A stretch of DNA of 64,000 nucleotides from Campylobacterales bacterium (GCA_024280575.1 JAJRPV010000003.1:1-64000), one strand, 5' to 3'. Positions 1 to 10,179 are shown, counted from the first letter of the stretch. Numbers and translations: made by a program. Notes: a model not told the origin generated them from the sequence alone.

Positions 1-1
1 A

Positions 2-1033
2 TCATCTGTCGAATACATTAGTTTAATTACACAAAGATATCTTTTTACTATAAACATAAAACTCAGAAGTAAGGGTGATACTGATATAAGTGTCGTTAAT
101 GAGATAATCAATATCATAAATGGTGAGATATCTTTTGAAAAAGAGAATGATTTACCATTTATATCAAGAGATGATAATATGAATGAAAAAGTTATATTTA
201 GATATAGTGTCTTTAAAAAATTTTTTTATAGCATACTTTTTTTAAAACAGGATATTGAAGTGGATGCCAGAAAATTGAGGCAATTCTACTATGCTGTTGC
301 TGCTGGGATCTCTATGATATTTGCAACAACGGTTGTATTCATAACACAGCAAAAATTTGGAAACTTTACCACTCCTTTTTTTGTAGCTTTGGTTTTAAGT
401 TATATGTTTAAAGATAGGATAAAAGATGTGGCAAAGGGATATTTTGAAAAAAAGCTAAATATCAAAGCATATGATTTTAAAGATAAAATTTATGATATGG
501 ATAGACATAAACTCTTTGGATATTTTAAAAAGAAAGTGAAATTCATCAAAAAAGATGAATTGGATAAAAGAATTGTAAATGCAAGACTTTTAAAAACAAA
601 CAGCAGGCTCTCAACATGGTATATAAATGAAAAGATACTCAAGTATGAAAACAGTATCACTCTATACAATAAAAATATTAAAGATGCCTATAATAATGCT
701 ATTGAGGGGATTACTGACATTATGAGATTTGATATTAGCAGATTTAAAACAAAAATGAATGATACAAAAGTTCCACTATATAGAATAAATCACAATAATT
801 TATATGGCGAGAGAGTTTATCATATTAACTTGGTTTTTGTATTTAGTTCAGGGAAGCAAGATGAGATTCAAAAAATTAGATTAGTGCTCATAAAAGAGGG
901 CATAAAGAGGATAGAAATACCTAAATATAACATAGAAATATTTCCTGGTATTGTAAATAAAAGAGATAAAAATTGGTTTTATTTACAAAAAGATGGTTTG
1001 CTCAAAAAAATAGAAAATTTTGATGATCAATGA
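2..1033 (+). CDS. Membrane protein of unknown function, 5' end outside the window
   Basis: The reading frame is open from base 2, with no stop up to the first internal ATG at 179, so the gene starts upstream of the window. About 343 codons are visible. Counted from the ATG at 179, two hydrophobic segments lie near residues 37-56 and 63-77, joined by a short loop (QQKFGNF). A long, basic, mostly helical and probably cytoplasmic part follows, ending in a beta-like segment. I recognise no catalytic motif and no family. The stop overlaps the 3' end of the convergent yggS by 7 bases. The ATG at 179 could be a start, but no good ribosome site precedes it and the upstream codons look coding. Confidence 0.7.
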   Translation, partial: SSVEYISLITQRYLFTINIKLRSKGDTDISVVNEIINIINGEISFEKENDLPFISRDDNMNEKVIFRYSVFKKFFYSILFLKQDIEVDARKLRQFYYAVAAGISMIFATTVVFITQQKFGNFTTPFFVALVLSYMFKDRIKDVAKGYFEKKLNIKAYDFKDKIYDMDRHKLFGYFKKKVKFIKKDELDKRIVNARLLKTNSRLSTWYINEKILKYENSITLYNKNIKDAYNNAIEGITDIMRFDISRFKTKMNDTKVPLYRINHNNLYGERVYHINLVFVFSSGKQDEIQKIRLVLIKEGIKRIEIPKYNIEIFPGIVNKRDKNWFYLQKDGLLKKIENFDDQ

Positions 1034-1704
1034 AATAAGCTTGAGCCGATTCTGAGCATATTTGAACCGCATTCAACTGCTAATTCGTAGTCACTGCTCA
1101 TTCCCATTGAACAATATTTTGCACCTCTGCTTTGTAGCTTTTCATATATAGCATAAGTTGTTCCAAAACTCTTTTTTATTAGATTTTTATCATCACTGTG
1201 TGCGCCAATGCTCATCACTCCTTTTAAATTTATATTCTTACATGTAGAGATAATTTCTTCATAAATGTCTTGCGATGATTCTGGCAGAACTCCTGCTTTT
1301 TGTTCTTCATATGCACTGTTGATTTGTAAAAGGGCATTTAATTTTTTATTTTTTACTTCTAGTCTTTTGTCTATCTCTTTTGCCATCTTTAATGAGCTAA
1401 TAGAGTGCATAAGCGAAGGATTTAAGTCTATTAGGGCATTTATTTTGTTTGTTTGCAACCTACCTATAAAATGCCATTCTATTGGTAGGTTTGCTAGGTT
1501 TTTTTCCTTCTCTTTCAAATCTTGAACCCTGTTTTCTCCAAATGCTCTTTGTCCAATCTCATACATTTGTGAAATTGCATCAGAATCAACGCTTTTGCTG
1601 ACAGCTATGATTTTAACTATTTGATGTTGATTTACTTTTACTCTTACATTTTCAATATTGGTAAGAATTTCATCATACTTTTTTTCATAATTAGATATTG
1701 ACAT
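1027..1704 (-). CDS. yggS: YggS/PLPBP family PLP-binding protein
   Basis: Cytosolic pyridoxal-phosphate carrier of the YggS/PROSC family, known to buffer vitamin B6 and affect amino-acid homeostasis; no enzymatic reaction is established for the family. At 225 aa it has the usual length. The PLP lysine is K37 in AVSKSV, followed by the family motifs FGENRVQ and WHFIGRLQTNK, and by the phosphate-binding region SMGMSSDYELAVECGSNMLRIG near the C-terminus. Its ATG overlaps the rseP stop by one base (TAATG), so it is the last gene of the pyrD-to-yggS operon. The product fits a window that also encodes pdxJ and pdxA. Confidence 0.93.
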   Translation of the reverse strand: MSISNYEKKYDEILTNIENVRVKVNQHQIVKIIAVSKSVDSDAISQMYEIGQRAFGENRVQDLKEKEKNLANLPIEWHFIGRLQTNKINALIDLNPSLMHSISSLKMAKEIDKRLEVKNKKLNALLQINSAYEEQKAGVLPESSQDIYEEIISTCKNINLKGVMSIGAHSDDKNLIKKSFGTTYAIYEKLQSRGAKYCSMGMSSDYELAVECGSNMLRIGSSLFH

Positions 1705-2762
1705 TAATTTTCTCCTATTATTCTATATATATCGTTAAATATCGTAAATGCCATCAAAGAGAGCAAAAACGCCCAACCCGCAAGGGTTAAGTAGTACAAT
1801 ACCCGCTCACTAGGAGCTTTTTTTGTGATCATTTCATATAAATTAAACATGATATGTCCACCATCAAGTGCAGGAATCGGCAATAAATTTAAAACTCCGA
1901 GATTTACTGATATGAGAGCGGTAAGTCCAAAAAGGGCAACTATGCCTATTTTGCTCGCTTGTGCCGTGACCTGTACGATTGAGACAATTCCTCCCAAATC
2001 TTTTGCTGGGACTACGCCCTCTATCAGCTTTTGAAGACTTTTAACGATCAAAGTTGTTGCATTTTTTGTTTCTTGCCATGCGAAAGGTATACTTTGCAAA
2101 AGATTATATTTTACTATTACGGTTTTGCCGATAGGCGCAATCCCAACCATTTTCTTTTTTAGAGTTTCTCCAAACATATTTTTGTATGTATGTACTTTTG
2201 GCATGATATTTATGTATTTAATTTTATTTGCTCTTTCTATTTTAAATCGTAGTAAATTATCACTTTTTCTTATATTTTGGCTTAACTCATCCCATGTTTT
2301 TATTGGTATTTTGTTTATAGATATGATTTTATCATTTTTTTTCAGCCCACTTATGAGAGCCGGTGAGTCTTTTGAGATATTGCCGATAATCGGAGAATAC
2401 TTAGATACGCCAATACTTCCAATAGCGATATATAAGAAAAAAGCTAAAAGAAAATTTGCAAATGGTCCGGCAAACAAGATGATAATTCTTTGCCATGGTT
2501 TTTTAACATTGTAGCTATCATTATCGTCACTTGTTTTAAGTGGATTAGTATCATCTTGACCTTTCATTTGCACATAACCACCAAGAGGAATCATGCTTAA
2601 TGCATACTCTGTGCCTTTATATACTTTCTTATATACTTTCTTGCCAAAGCCAATACTAAAAACCTCTACATGTACACCAAAAAATCTTGCTGCTAAAAAA
2701 TGTCCTAATTCATGAAAAAAAATTAAAAAAGATAAAACCAGAAGTGAAATTAAAGTACCCAT
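1704..2762 (-). CDS. rseP: RseP/site-2 family zinc metalloprotease
   Basis: Inner-membrane intramembrane protease (M50). The family cleaves anti-sigma factors or remnant signal peptides inside the membrane. The first helix carries the zinc motif HELGH at residues 17-21. A PDZ-like domain occupies roughly residues 110-185, and the third zinc ligand lies in NLLPIPALDGGH near residue 295, followed by a last helix. At 352 aa it is complete. It overlaps pgsA and yggS by one base each. This pgsA-rseP-yggS order recurs in Campylobacterota as far as I recall. The substrate cannot be read from the sequence. Confidence 0.93.
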   Translation of the reverse strand: MGTLISLLVLSFLIFFHELGHFLAARFFGVHVEVFSIGFGKKVYKKVYKGTEYALSMIPLGGYVQMKGQDDTNPLKTSDDNDSYNVKKPWQRIIILFAGPFANFLLAFFLYIAIGSIGVSKYSPIIGNISKDSPALISGLKKNDKIISINKIPIKTWDELSQNIRKSDNLLRFKIERANKIKYINIMPKVHTYKNMFGETLKKKMVGIAPIGKTVIVKYNLLQSIPFAWQETKNATTLIVKSLQKLIEGVVPAKDLGGIVSIVQVTAQASKIGIVALFGLTALISVNLGVLNLLPIPALDGGHIMFNLYEMITKKAPSERVLYYLTLAGWAFLLSLMAFTIFNDIYRIIGEN

Positions 2763-3307
2763 TAGTTAGAAGCCTTTTTTGCATATCCATACACATATTC
2801 AAATCCGGAATACAGAGTTAAAAATACTGCCAACCAAAGAAGAGCATTGGCATAAGGCCAGTTCATCATCAAAAAACCGATAGCAAACATCTGTACCACA
2901 GTTTTTACTTTACCAGCCATTGATGCAGCAACGCTATACCCTTTGCTTGCACTTGCAACTCTTATACCGGTTATAAAAAACTCTCTAGTTAATATCAACA
3001 ATATAGCCCAAGGGTTTGCACGGTCTATTACCATGAGTCATAAAAAAGCAGCAAGAACAAGCATCTTGTCTGCCAACGGGTCAAGTATAGCTCCGAGTTC
3101 TGTTTTTTGTTTCCATGCCCTTGCTATAAAACCATCAAAAAAATCAGTGGTACTTGCCAAGACAAACAAAAGTGCAGCAAAATAATCAAGCCAGGAAGGA
3201 TCTATTCCGCTAAAAATAGAACTGTTTCTATCTACTAAAAACCAGTACATGAGTGGTGCCATAGCAATTCTAAGAAGTGCTAGAAAATTAGGAAGGTTTA
3301 AAATCAT
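2762..3307 (-). pseudogene. pgsA: pgsA, phosphatidylglycerophosphate synthase with an in-frame TGA
   Basis: CDP-alcohol phosphatidyltransferase that makes phosphatidylglycerol phosphate from CDP-diacylglycerol and glycerol-3-phosphate in the inner membrane. The signature is complete: D58-G59, A62-R63, G72, D76 and D80. Codon 90 is TGA (plus-strand tca at 3038-3040). The frame then continues without shift as LMVIDRANPWA, with the remaining helices, giving 181 residues in total. Glycine (GGA) is a likely original codon, one substitution away. The gene overlaps the SDR gene by 4 bases and rseP by 1. The enzyme is normally essential, so a sequence error or a very recent mutation is more likely than old decay. 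TGA also serves as an ordinary stop nearby, so recoding is unlikely. Confidence 0.85.
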
Positions 3308-4086
3308 TTAAATGTAGTACCGCCGTCAATCAAAAGTGTATGTCCTGTTATCCACGAAGCTTTATCTGAACAAAGAAAAAGAGCAGCTCCCGCCATATCT
3401 TCAGGCTTACCCATACGATTTAGCGGAGATAACTCGGCTGTTTTTTCCTTTATTTCTTCATAATTGGTAAATGCTCTAAGTGCGTCAGTCTCAATTGGAC
3501 CGCCACTTATGGCATTTACCCTGATGCCTAATTCTCCAAGTTCCGTTGCCGCATATTTTACCATGGTTTCAACTGCTGCCTTTGCAGTTCCATGACCTGC
3601 ATAATTATCAATAAATACGCGATTTCCGGTAGAAGAGAGAGATATAATACTTCCCCCGCCAACTTTTTCCATTCTTTTTGCTGCTTCTTGGGCGCCCACA
3701 ACAAAGGCATCTACGGTGGCTGTGAAAATATTATTTAAACCTCGTGGTTTTAGTCTCATAAATTTTGCATATCCACCGACAACTGCGCGCCCTGAGATAA
3801 TAGCATTTGAGATAAAAAAATCAACCCTGTCAAAATCTTCATCAATCTCTTTAAACAAATCTTTATAAGTTAAAGGCTCGAGTATATTTAAAGCATAAGC
3901 TCTGGCCTTTATGCCAAACTCTTTTTCTAATTCTTTTGCTTGAGTATTGGCCAATTCTTTATTTGAATTATATGTAAAAGCTATATTTGCACCGTTTTTT
4001 GCAAACTCTCGAACAATCGCTTTGCCAATGCCTCTAGTTCCGCCACTTATAACAAGTGTTCTTCCTTTTATGTCAGATAATATCAC
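3304..4086 (-). CDS. Short-chain dehydrogenase/reductase, probably enoyl-ACP reductase-like
   Basis: NAD(P)-dependent SDR enzyme of 260 aa. The N-terminal Rossmann motif GGTRGIG is at residues 15-21, the serine cluster SLSST at 149-153, and the catalytic Y162-x6-K169 pair in NYAGHGTAK. The spacing is Y-x6-K rather than the common Y-x3-K. Y-x6-K is typical of enoyl-ACP reductases of the FabI/FabL type, which reduce enoyl-ACP in fatty-acid elongation. The position between dapA and pgsA, overlapping pgsA by 4 bases, fits a lipid role. That function is inferred; a second FabI may exist elsewhere in the genome. Confidence 0.8.
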   Translation of the reverse strand: MILSDIKGRTLVISGGTRGIGKAIVREFAKNGANIAFTYNSNKELANTQAKELEKEFGIKARAYALNILEPLTYKDLFKEIDEDFDRVDFFISNAIISGRAVVGGYAKFMRLKPRGLNNIFTATVDAFVVGAQEAAKRMEKVGGGSIISLSSTGNRVFIDNYAGHGTAKAAVETMVKYAATELGELGIRVNAISGGPIETDALRAFTNYEEIKEKTAELSPLNRMGKPEDMAGAALFLCSDKASWITGHTLLIDGGTTFK

Positions 4087-4115
4087 TTAATTTTACCTTT
4101 TTTGTGTAAAGAATT

Positions 4116-5009
4116 TTATAATCCCTTGATTTCATATTTTTTTATAACTTCTTCAATCTTTTTCATGTGCTCATCGCTTGGCTTGGTCAGTGGAAGTCTA
4201 TATTCTAGTGTGTCTAACAGTCCGGAAAGATACATAGCTGCTTTTATTGGTATCGGATTGCTTTCACAAAAAAGAACTTTATTGATCTCATAAAGTGCAT
4301 CATTGATGGCTTTTGCTCCGTGATAATCACCCTTTAGGGCTAGGTGAGTAAGTTTTGCAGTTTGATCTGGAAGTAGATTTGAAGTAACTGATATAACACC
4401 ACTTCCTCCGTTTGAAAGAATAGGGTAGTTTATAGCATCGTCCCCGCTCACAACACTCAGATTTGGCTCATGAGCTAACAAATCAACACACCTATCGATA
4501 GATCCGGTTGCTTCTTTGATACCATAAATGTTTTCACAATCATTAAAAAGTCTATAAACAGTTTCAGGCAATAAATCACAAGCTGTACGACTTGGAACAT
4601 TGTACAATAAAACAGGAATTTCAATACTGTTTGCTAATGCTGTGTAATGCTGATATAGTCCTTCTTGCATAGGTTTGTTGTAATATGGCGTAACAGAAAG
4701 TATGCCATCGGCTCCATGTTTTTGAGCAAACTTGGCTATATCTACTGCTTCATGTGTTGCATTGCTTCCTGCTCCCGCGATTACTTTTGTATTTGTATCT
4801 TTACATGTATCAACTGCAATCTCAATACATCTTCTATGTTCTTCATGATTTAATGTTGCGCTTTCTCCCGTAGTACCAACAGGAACCACCACATCTATGC
4901 CATTTTTTATCTGTCTTTTTATGAGTTTTGCATATTGTTCTTCGTCTAGTTTTCCTTTTTTAAAAGGTGTAATAAGAGCTGTCATAGCCCCTTTTAAATT
5001 TCTTGTCAT
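4116..5009 (-). CDS. dapA: 4-hydroxy-tetrahydrodipicolinate synthase
   Basis: Condenses pyruvate and aspartate semialdehyde in the diaminopimelate/lysine pathway, feeding peptidoglycan. It is a TIM barrel of 297 aa. Visible residues are the substrate-binding VGTTGES near 44-50, the catalytic Tyr136 in LLYNVPSRT, and the Schiff-base Lys165 in YGIKEATG. It is 3 bases downstream of the M16 peptidase gene and 29 bases upstream of the SDR gene. The meso-DAP it supports is what MurE adds upstream of the MurF step encoded about 13 kb away. Confidence 0.96.
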   Translation of the reverse strand: MTRNLKGAMTALITPFKKGKLDEEQYAKLIKRQIKNGIDVVVPVGTTGESATLNHEEHRRCIEIAVDTCKDTNTKVIAGAGSNATHEAVDIAKFAQKHGADGILSVTPYYNKPMQEGLYQHYTALANSIEIPVLLYNVPSRTACDLLPETVYRLFNDCENIYGIKEATGSIDRCVDLLAHEPNLSVVSGDDAINYPILSNGGSGVISVTSNLLPDQTAKLTHLALKGDYHGAKAINDALYEINKVLFCESNPIPIKAAMYLSGLLDTLEYRLPLTKPSDEHMKKIEEVIKKYEIKGL

Positions 5010-5012
5010 TTT

Positions 5013-6314
5013 TTAGTCCTTTTTTAAAATTACAGTAGTTGAGTTTTTCTCTACCAAGTATTTTTTTGCAACTTTTATTATATCTTCTTTTGTCAATTTG
5101 TTTATAGAATCTTCATAGTTTATCAAAGGTTTTATATCTCCTCTGGCAAAATAACCTCCAAAAAGATTTGCTACACTTGAAGAGCTTTCCATAGAAAAAA
5201 TAAAATCAGCCTTGGTGTTGGTTTTAACCTTTTTCACTTCTTCATCACTTATATCACCACCTTTTATCTTTTTTATAAGTCCCAATATCTCTTTCTCAAT
5301 ATCTTCTGCTTTTACTCCGGGGTTACCGACAGCCAAAAATAGAAAAATTGATGGATCTTTTAATTCCATGTTGTACGCATATACCTGGTTTACCATTTTC
5401 TTTTTATCAACCAGTAATTCTTGAAGTTTGGAGCTTTTTCCACTACTTAGCAGTTCGCTTAGGGCTGAAAGTGCAACTTGGTCAGGATTATTGAAAGCTG
5501 GTATCTTGTAAGCTATTGCAATCATTTCAACTTCACTCTCTTTTTTGATATTTACTCTCTTTGCACCATCTTGAACGGGCTCTATTTGATGATTTACTCT
5601 GATTTTCTCTTTTGGATTTTTTATATGTCCAAACTCTTCTTTTGTTTTTTGAAATACATCTTCAGGATTAATATCACCGGCAACTATAACTATGGCATTA
5701 TCGGGTCTGTAAAATATTTTATGAAAATTTCTTATATCTTTTATATCCCAATTTTTTATATCATTTTTAAATCCTATCGGAGTCCAATGATATGGATGAT
5801 ATATAAAGGCATTGTTAAATAGCCTAAAATAAAGATATCCAGTAGGTGAATTGTCAGTTCTCCATCTTCTTTCTTCCATCACGACATTTCTTTCAGGTTG
5901 AAACTCCTTGTCACTTAGTGTTAGATTTGCCATTAAATCTGCAAAGAGTTTAAGAGAATTTTTAAGATTTTTGCTGGAGCTTTTTATAAAATAATGCGTG
6001 AAATCAAATCCGGTAGAAGCATTGTTTACACCACCAAACCCTTTTACTATTCTATCAAATTCACCGGCTTTTAAGTCTTTGGTTGATTTGAAATTCATGT
6101 GTTCTAGCATATGAGCTATACCGCTTTTACCCATAATTTCGTTTCTGCTTCCTACTTTATAAATTATATCCGTTGTGATAACACCACTTCCATTTTTCAT
6201 GGGGATTACAACAACTTGCAATCCATTTTCTAATGTTTTTGTATAATATTTTGGCAATGAATTAGCCATCAGAACTCCTGTTAGTATTAAAATTATAAAT
6301 ATAAATTTTTTCAT
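5013..6314 (-). CDS. M16 family zinc peptidase (secreted)
   Basis: Insulinase-type metallopeptidase of 433 aa. An N-terminal signal peptide (MKKFIFIILILTGVLMANS) predicts periplasmic location. The inverted zinc motif HMLEH is at residues 68-72, with the downstream glutamate in the VVMEERRW region near 150. N- and C-terminal M16 domains are both present (about 25-200 and 200-380). It overlaps the pyrD stop by 4 bases. C. jejuni has a similar protease at the same place beside dapA. The substrate is unknown. Confidence 0.9.
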   Translation of the reverse strand: MKKFIFIILILTGVLMANSLPKYYTKTLENGLQVVVIPMKNGSGVITTDIIYKVGSRNEIMGKSGIAHMLEHMNFKSTKDLKAGEFDRIVKGFGGVNNASTGFDFTHYFIKSSSKNLKNSLKLFADLMANLTLSDKEFQPERNVVMEERRWRTDNSPTGYLYFRLFNNAFIYHPYHWTPIGFKNDIKNWDIKDIRNFHKIFYRPDNAIVIVAGDINPEDVFQKTKEEFGHIKNPKEKIRVNHQIEPVQDGAKRVNIKKESEVEMIAIAYKIPAFNNPDQVALSALSELLSSGKSSKLQELLVDKKKMVNQVYAYNMELKDPSIFLFLAVGNPGVKAEDIEKEILGLIKKIKGGDISDEEVKKVKTNTKADFIFSMESSSSVANLFGGYFARGDIKPLINYEDSINKLTKEDIIKVAKKYLVEKNSTTVILKKD

Positions 6315-7372
6315 CTGTAATCATTTCCTATTGCTTCGCTTATATGACTAAAGCCATCTTGTTTTAAAAGTTTTATAACCCCTTCATTTATATCTTTTAT
6401 CAATTTTGGACCTTGAAATATAAATGAGCTATAAATTTGAACCAAACTAGCCCCGGCTTTTATCCGCTTATATGCTTCTTCTGCATTATCGATTCCGCCA
6501 ACTGATATTAGCGTGGTTTTGCCATAAAACTCTTTTCCTAATTCTTTGAAAAGATTATAGCTTTTTTCTTTTAACACTTTTCCACTAATACCACCAAAAT
6601 CTTTTGCATTTGGTAAAAGCGAATAATCAATGGTTGTATTTGTAGCTATTATTCCATCTGCTCCATGCTCAAGTGCCACGGTACATAATTTTATAGCATC
6701 TTTGCTTTCTAAATCCGGTGCAATTTTCAATAAAACAGGTTTGTCTGTTATGCTTTTTGCTAATAAAAACAATTTTTTTACAAACTCTTCGTTTTGTAAA
6801 TCTCTAAGACCAGGTGTGTTTGGAGAAGATATGTTTATTACTAGATAATCACTTAAATCTTTAAAAGTTTTTAAAAGTTTTTCATAATCTCCCAATGCAT
6901 TTTCGGCAGATGTGATTTTGTTTTTGCCTATATTTGCACCAAGAGGAGCTGCAAAAGGATAAATCTTTCTTAATCTTTTTGCTATTTTATCCATACCGTC
7001 ATTATTGAAACCCATAGCGTTTTGAATGCTTTCTTCTTTAACATAGCGAAACATTCTAGGCTTTTGGTTGCCCTTTTGGGGAAGTGGTGTCATAGTACCA
7101 TACTCAATACACCCAAATCCAAGGGATGTGAGCATCCTAATCATCGTTGCGTTTTTATCAAATCCGGCAGCAATTCCTACGGGATTTAAAAAAGTAACAC
7201 CAAAAAGTTGTTGCTCGATACTTTTATCTGCTATAAAATATCTGTTAACAAGAAGAGATGGTATAAATTGACAATAATTGGAGAAAAATTTAAAAAAAAA
7301 TTCGGCTATGTTGTGTGCAGTTTCCGGACTAAAGAGAAACAATATTTTTTTTAACAAATCATATGCATACAT
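6311..7372 (-). CDS. pyrD: Dihydroorotate dehydrogenase (quinone), class 2
   Basis: Oxidises dihydroorotate to orotate in pyrimidine synthesis, passing electrons to the quinone pool at the inner membrane. The start is placed at ATG 7372 (MYAYDLLKK) because an AAGG ribosome site sits just upstream; a longer frame reaches 7411 but lacks one. An N-terminal amphipathic part (SPETAHNIAEFF) typical of class 2 is followed by the FMN barrel with GFDKNATMI, the FNNDGMD region, ISSPNTPGLR (catalytic serine loop) and GGI near the phosphate site. It is the first gene of the operon running to yggS and is divergent from the gene at 7480. Confidence 0.94.
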   Translation of the reverse strand: MYAYDLLKKILFLFSPETAHNIAEFFFKFFSNYCQFIPSLLVNRYFIADKSIEQQLFGVTFLNPVGIAAGFDKNATMIRMLTSLGFGCIEYGTMTPLPQKGNQKPRMFRYVKEESIQNAMGFNNDGMDKIAKRLRKIYPFAAPLGANIGKNKITSAENALGDYEKLLKTFKDLSDYLVINISSPNTPGLRDLQNEEFVKKLFLLAKSITDKPVLLKIAPDLESKDAIKLCTVALEHGADGIIATNTTIDYSLLPNAKDFGGISGKVLKEKSYNLFKELGKEFYGKTTLISVGGIDNAEEAYKRIKAGASLVQIYSSFIFQGPKLIKDINEGVIKLLKQDGFSHISEAIGNDYR

Positions 7373-7479
7373 ATAAAAACCTTTTTTAGATATAAAGATA
7401 TTATTATACAAAAATTATTATAAAAAACTGTTTATTAAAGCAATATGTGCTAAACTATTGGTTATGCAAGGAGTTGAAT

Positions 7480-8472
7480 ATGAGAATTATTTTATTTTTA
7501 TTCTTCATGAGTACTTTTCTTTTTTCTGAAAACTACATAGACAAACTGCATCAAAATATATCTAATACAATAGTAAAAATATCTACAAATACTGATAATT
7601 ATATAGCACAAAAAATTGGCTCATTTTCAACAAACAAGCAAAATAGTTTAAGTGATAAATTAAATAAAAATGATAATTTTTTTAAAAGTACAAAATATTT
7701 GGGAGAAACAATCAGATCCTATATCAGGGTATCTACTGATTATGAGTATAACTCCCTTCAAAGCAATGATTTTAATGTAAATATACATGCTAGTATTGAT
7801 CTTGCAAAAAGTAGTAAAAACCTAAAACTTTTCATTAGTGATTTAAATAGTGACAATGCAAATGATTTGCTAGATAAAAGGCGATATAAAGAGAATAATG
7901 CAGCTATAGGTATAAGTTTAATGGAAAGTATCGGTCGGTATATTGATGTCAAGTATTCACTTGGAATAAGAAGTTTGTATCCATACGCAAAAGCTAGATT
8001 TTCACTAAAAAAACAATTTAGGAGTTTTCAATTTGAACCTGTTCAAAACTTTCAATATTCCACAAAAGATCATTTTAGAGAAGATACAAGGCTTTATATA
8101 GACAAGTATATAGAAAAAAATTTACTTTTCCGAACAGAGTTTGGACGGGGAAGCAGATCTGCATATGACGGTATGGATTATGACACAACTTTTCATCTTT
8201 TTTGGACATTAAATGCAAAAGCTGGTTTTGTACTTACTTAAGCATTTTATGGAAATACAAAATATAAATACACTATAAACCAAACTACGGGAGAACAGAA
8301 AAAATTTAGTGGAATCAATAACTATTTAAGCCAAATCTCATACAGACAAGATATTTATAAAAAATGGATATTTTACGAGATTAGTCCCGGAGTAAATTTT
8401 TCCAAAAGTGAAGGTTATAAAGCAAATTACAGACTGTATTTAAAGTTTGACTTCTTTTTTGGTAATTTGTAG
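7480..8472 (+). pseudogene. Outer-membrane-type protein of unknown function, interrupted by TAA
   Basis: The start at ATG 7480 has a strong AAGGAG ribosome site and gives a signal peptide (MRIILFLFFMSTFLFSENY). The rest is polar with alternating short hydrophobic strands and ends in FDFFFGNL, resembling an outer-membrane beta protein. No family is recognised. Codon 254 is TAA (8239-8241). The same frame continues for 76 sense codons (AFYGNTKY onward) to a TAG at 8470-8472 with unchanged character, so one substitution in an NAA codon broke a 330-residue gene. The true 3' end overlaps the convergent msbA-type gene by 33 bases. Confidence 0.7.
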
Positions 8473-10179
8473 CCCTTTTAGTTTTCTATATTCGCTACAT
8501 GTAGCTTCTAAATCTTTGTCTGTGCCTATAGCTTCTATCTTGCCGTGTTTTAAAACAATAATTTTATCTGCTTTTTGAATTGTGGTTAATCTGTGGGCTA
8601 TTACAAAAGTTATCTTATCTTTTATGGCATTTTCTATAGCTTCACTTATTTTTTGTTCACTTTTGCTGTCTAGTGAACTTGTAGCTTCGTCCAGGATTAG
8701 GATTTTAGGATTTTTATATATGGCTCTTGCCATTGCTATTCTCTGTCTTTGTCCGCCTGAGAGATTTGTTCCAAATTCGTCTAAAGGTGTATAAATACCA
8801 TCTTTCAAGTCTTTTATAAAATCATAGGCATTTGCTTTTTTTAGAGCTTCTATTACTCTTGCTTCATCTATCTTTTTGCCGTAAGCTATATTTGCTGCAA
8901 CCGTATCGTTAAATACATAAACTCTTTGGGTGACTATAGCTATGCTGTCTCTTAAATCACCGAGCGAAAAAGATTTTATATCTGTACCATTTATAAGTAT
9001 TTTCCCGGAAGTTGGATCAAAAAATCTTACCAGCATATTTGCAAGCGAAGTTTTTCCTCCTCCACTATCCCCTACAAAAGCTATAAATTCACCTTTTTTG
9101 GCTTCAAAATTTATATCATTTAATGCCATTTTATCGCCATATTTTAAGATTACATTTTCGTATCTTATATCTTGTATGTCAGAAGGTATTTTTTTATTAC
9201 CGTCCTTAATCTCAGCCTTTAAATCAAGCAAAAAGAAAATTCTTTGACTTGCAGCCACGGCATCTTGCATTCGATTGTATAATGATGATATTCTTTTTAT
9301 CGGAGTATATAGCATAAAAAGAGCTGTTAAAAAAGAGAAGAAACTACCGACACTCATAACTCCCTCTATAACCTCTTTACCGCCGACTATGATAACTGTG
9401 GCAACACCAATGGATCCCAATGTTTCCATCAATGGGCTGACCAATTGGGTAACTTTTACACTTTTCATATTTAGATTAAAATACTTTTTATTGTCTTCTT
9501 CAAAAAGATTAAGTTCGTATTTTTCTGCATTATTGGCTTTTATAATCTCTATATTATTAAATATCTCACTGAGTCTTGCTGTGAGATCTGAAATTTTCTC
9601 TTGAGAGAGTCTTGAAATTTTTTTCATTTTTTTAGCAAGCAAAGATAACGGATACACAGCTAGAGGCATAATCACAAGGGCATAAACGGCCAATTCACTG
9701 CTTTGATAAATAACAACTGCTACCAAACCTATTATCGTAAAAATTTCTCTGAAAAATTCAGGAATTATGTTTGAAACTACCAGTCTGATTCTTTCAACAT
9801 CATTTGTATTTCTGCTGATTAACTCACCTGAGCGGTATTTATGAAAAAAAGATATGTCAAGCGAGAGTATATTGTCTAAGAGTTTGTTTCTAAATCTTCT
9901 GATTATATCTTGACCGATATATTCTGTGAAATAAGCCTGCATGTAGCGACCTGATTCTTTGGCAAAATATACGGCAATAATCGCATAAGGAAGAAGATAA
10001 AGCATATTTTCATCTTTTGCAATAAAGATTTTGTCCAAAAGTGGTTTTACCAAATAAGCAGACGCAGCAGTACCACCGGAGGCTAAAATCATACCAATCA
10101 CAGCAAAGATAAAGTAGGGTATATAATCTTTATAATAAGGTGTAAATCTAGCTAAGATTTTCCAGAGATTACTGTTCAT
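8440..10179 (-). CDS. msbA: ABC transporter, permease-ATPase fusion (MsbA type)
   Basis: Half-transporter of 579 aa: an N-terminal exporter domain with six membrane helices (about 1-310), then an ATPase domain. Walker A is VGDSGGGKTS, the signature LSGGQRQR, Walker B ILILDEAT, followed by the switch histidine in AHRLTT. Length and layout match lipid A flippases. The neighbourhood (murJ, cysS) matches the C. jejuni locus annotated as msbA. It overlaps cysS by 11 bases. The lipid A substrate is inferred from similarity and context; other lipid or peptide substrates cannot be excluded. Confidence 0.87.
   Translation of the reverse strand: MNSNLWKILARFTPYYKDYIPYFIFAVIGMILASGGTAASAYLVKPLLDKIFIAKDENMLYLLPYAIIAVYFAKESGRYMQAYFTEYIGQDIIRRFRNKLLDNILSLDISFFHKYRSGELISRNTNDVERIRLVVSNIIPEFFREIFTIIGLVAVVIYQSSELAVYALVIMPLAVYPLSLLAKKMKKISRLSQEKISDLTARLSEIFNNIEIIKANNAEKYELNLFEEDNKKYFNLNMKSVKVTQLVSPLMETLGSIGVATVIIVGGKEVIEGVMSVGSFFSFLTALFMLYTPIKRISSLYNRMQDAVAASQRIFFLLDLKAEIKDGNKKIPSDIQDIRYENVILKYGDKMALNDINFEAKKGEFIAFVGDSGGGKTSLANMLVRFFDPTSGKILINGTDIKSFSLGDLRDSIAIVTQRVYVFNDTVAANIAYGKKIDEARVIEALKKANAYDFIKDLKDGIYTPLDEFGTNLSGGQRQRIAMARAIYKNPKILILDEATSSLDSKSEQKISEAIENAIKDKITFVIAHRLTTIQKADKIIVLKHGKIEAIGTDKDLEATCSEYRKLKGLQITKKEVKL

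Noticed and set aside
3038-3040. TGA in pgsA as evidence of a variant genetic code (TGA as Gly or Trp)
   Set aside because: TGA ends several intact genes in the same window (FapA-like, pdxJ, pxpB), and four other in-frame stops are TAA, so no single reassignment explains the pattern.
9940-9947. TGCATGTA, and TACATGTT/TACATGTC/TACATGTG at several sites, as copies of the palindrome
   Set aside because: They differ from TACATGTA by one base and were left out of the count so that it stays exact.
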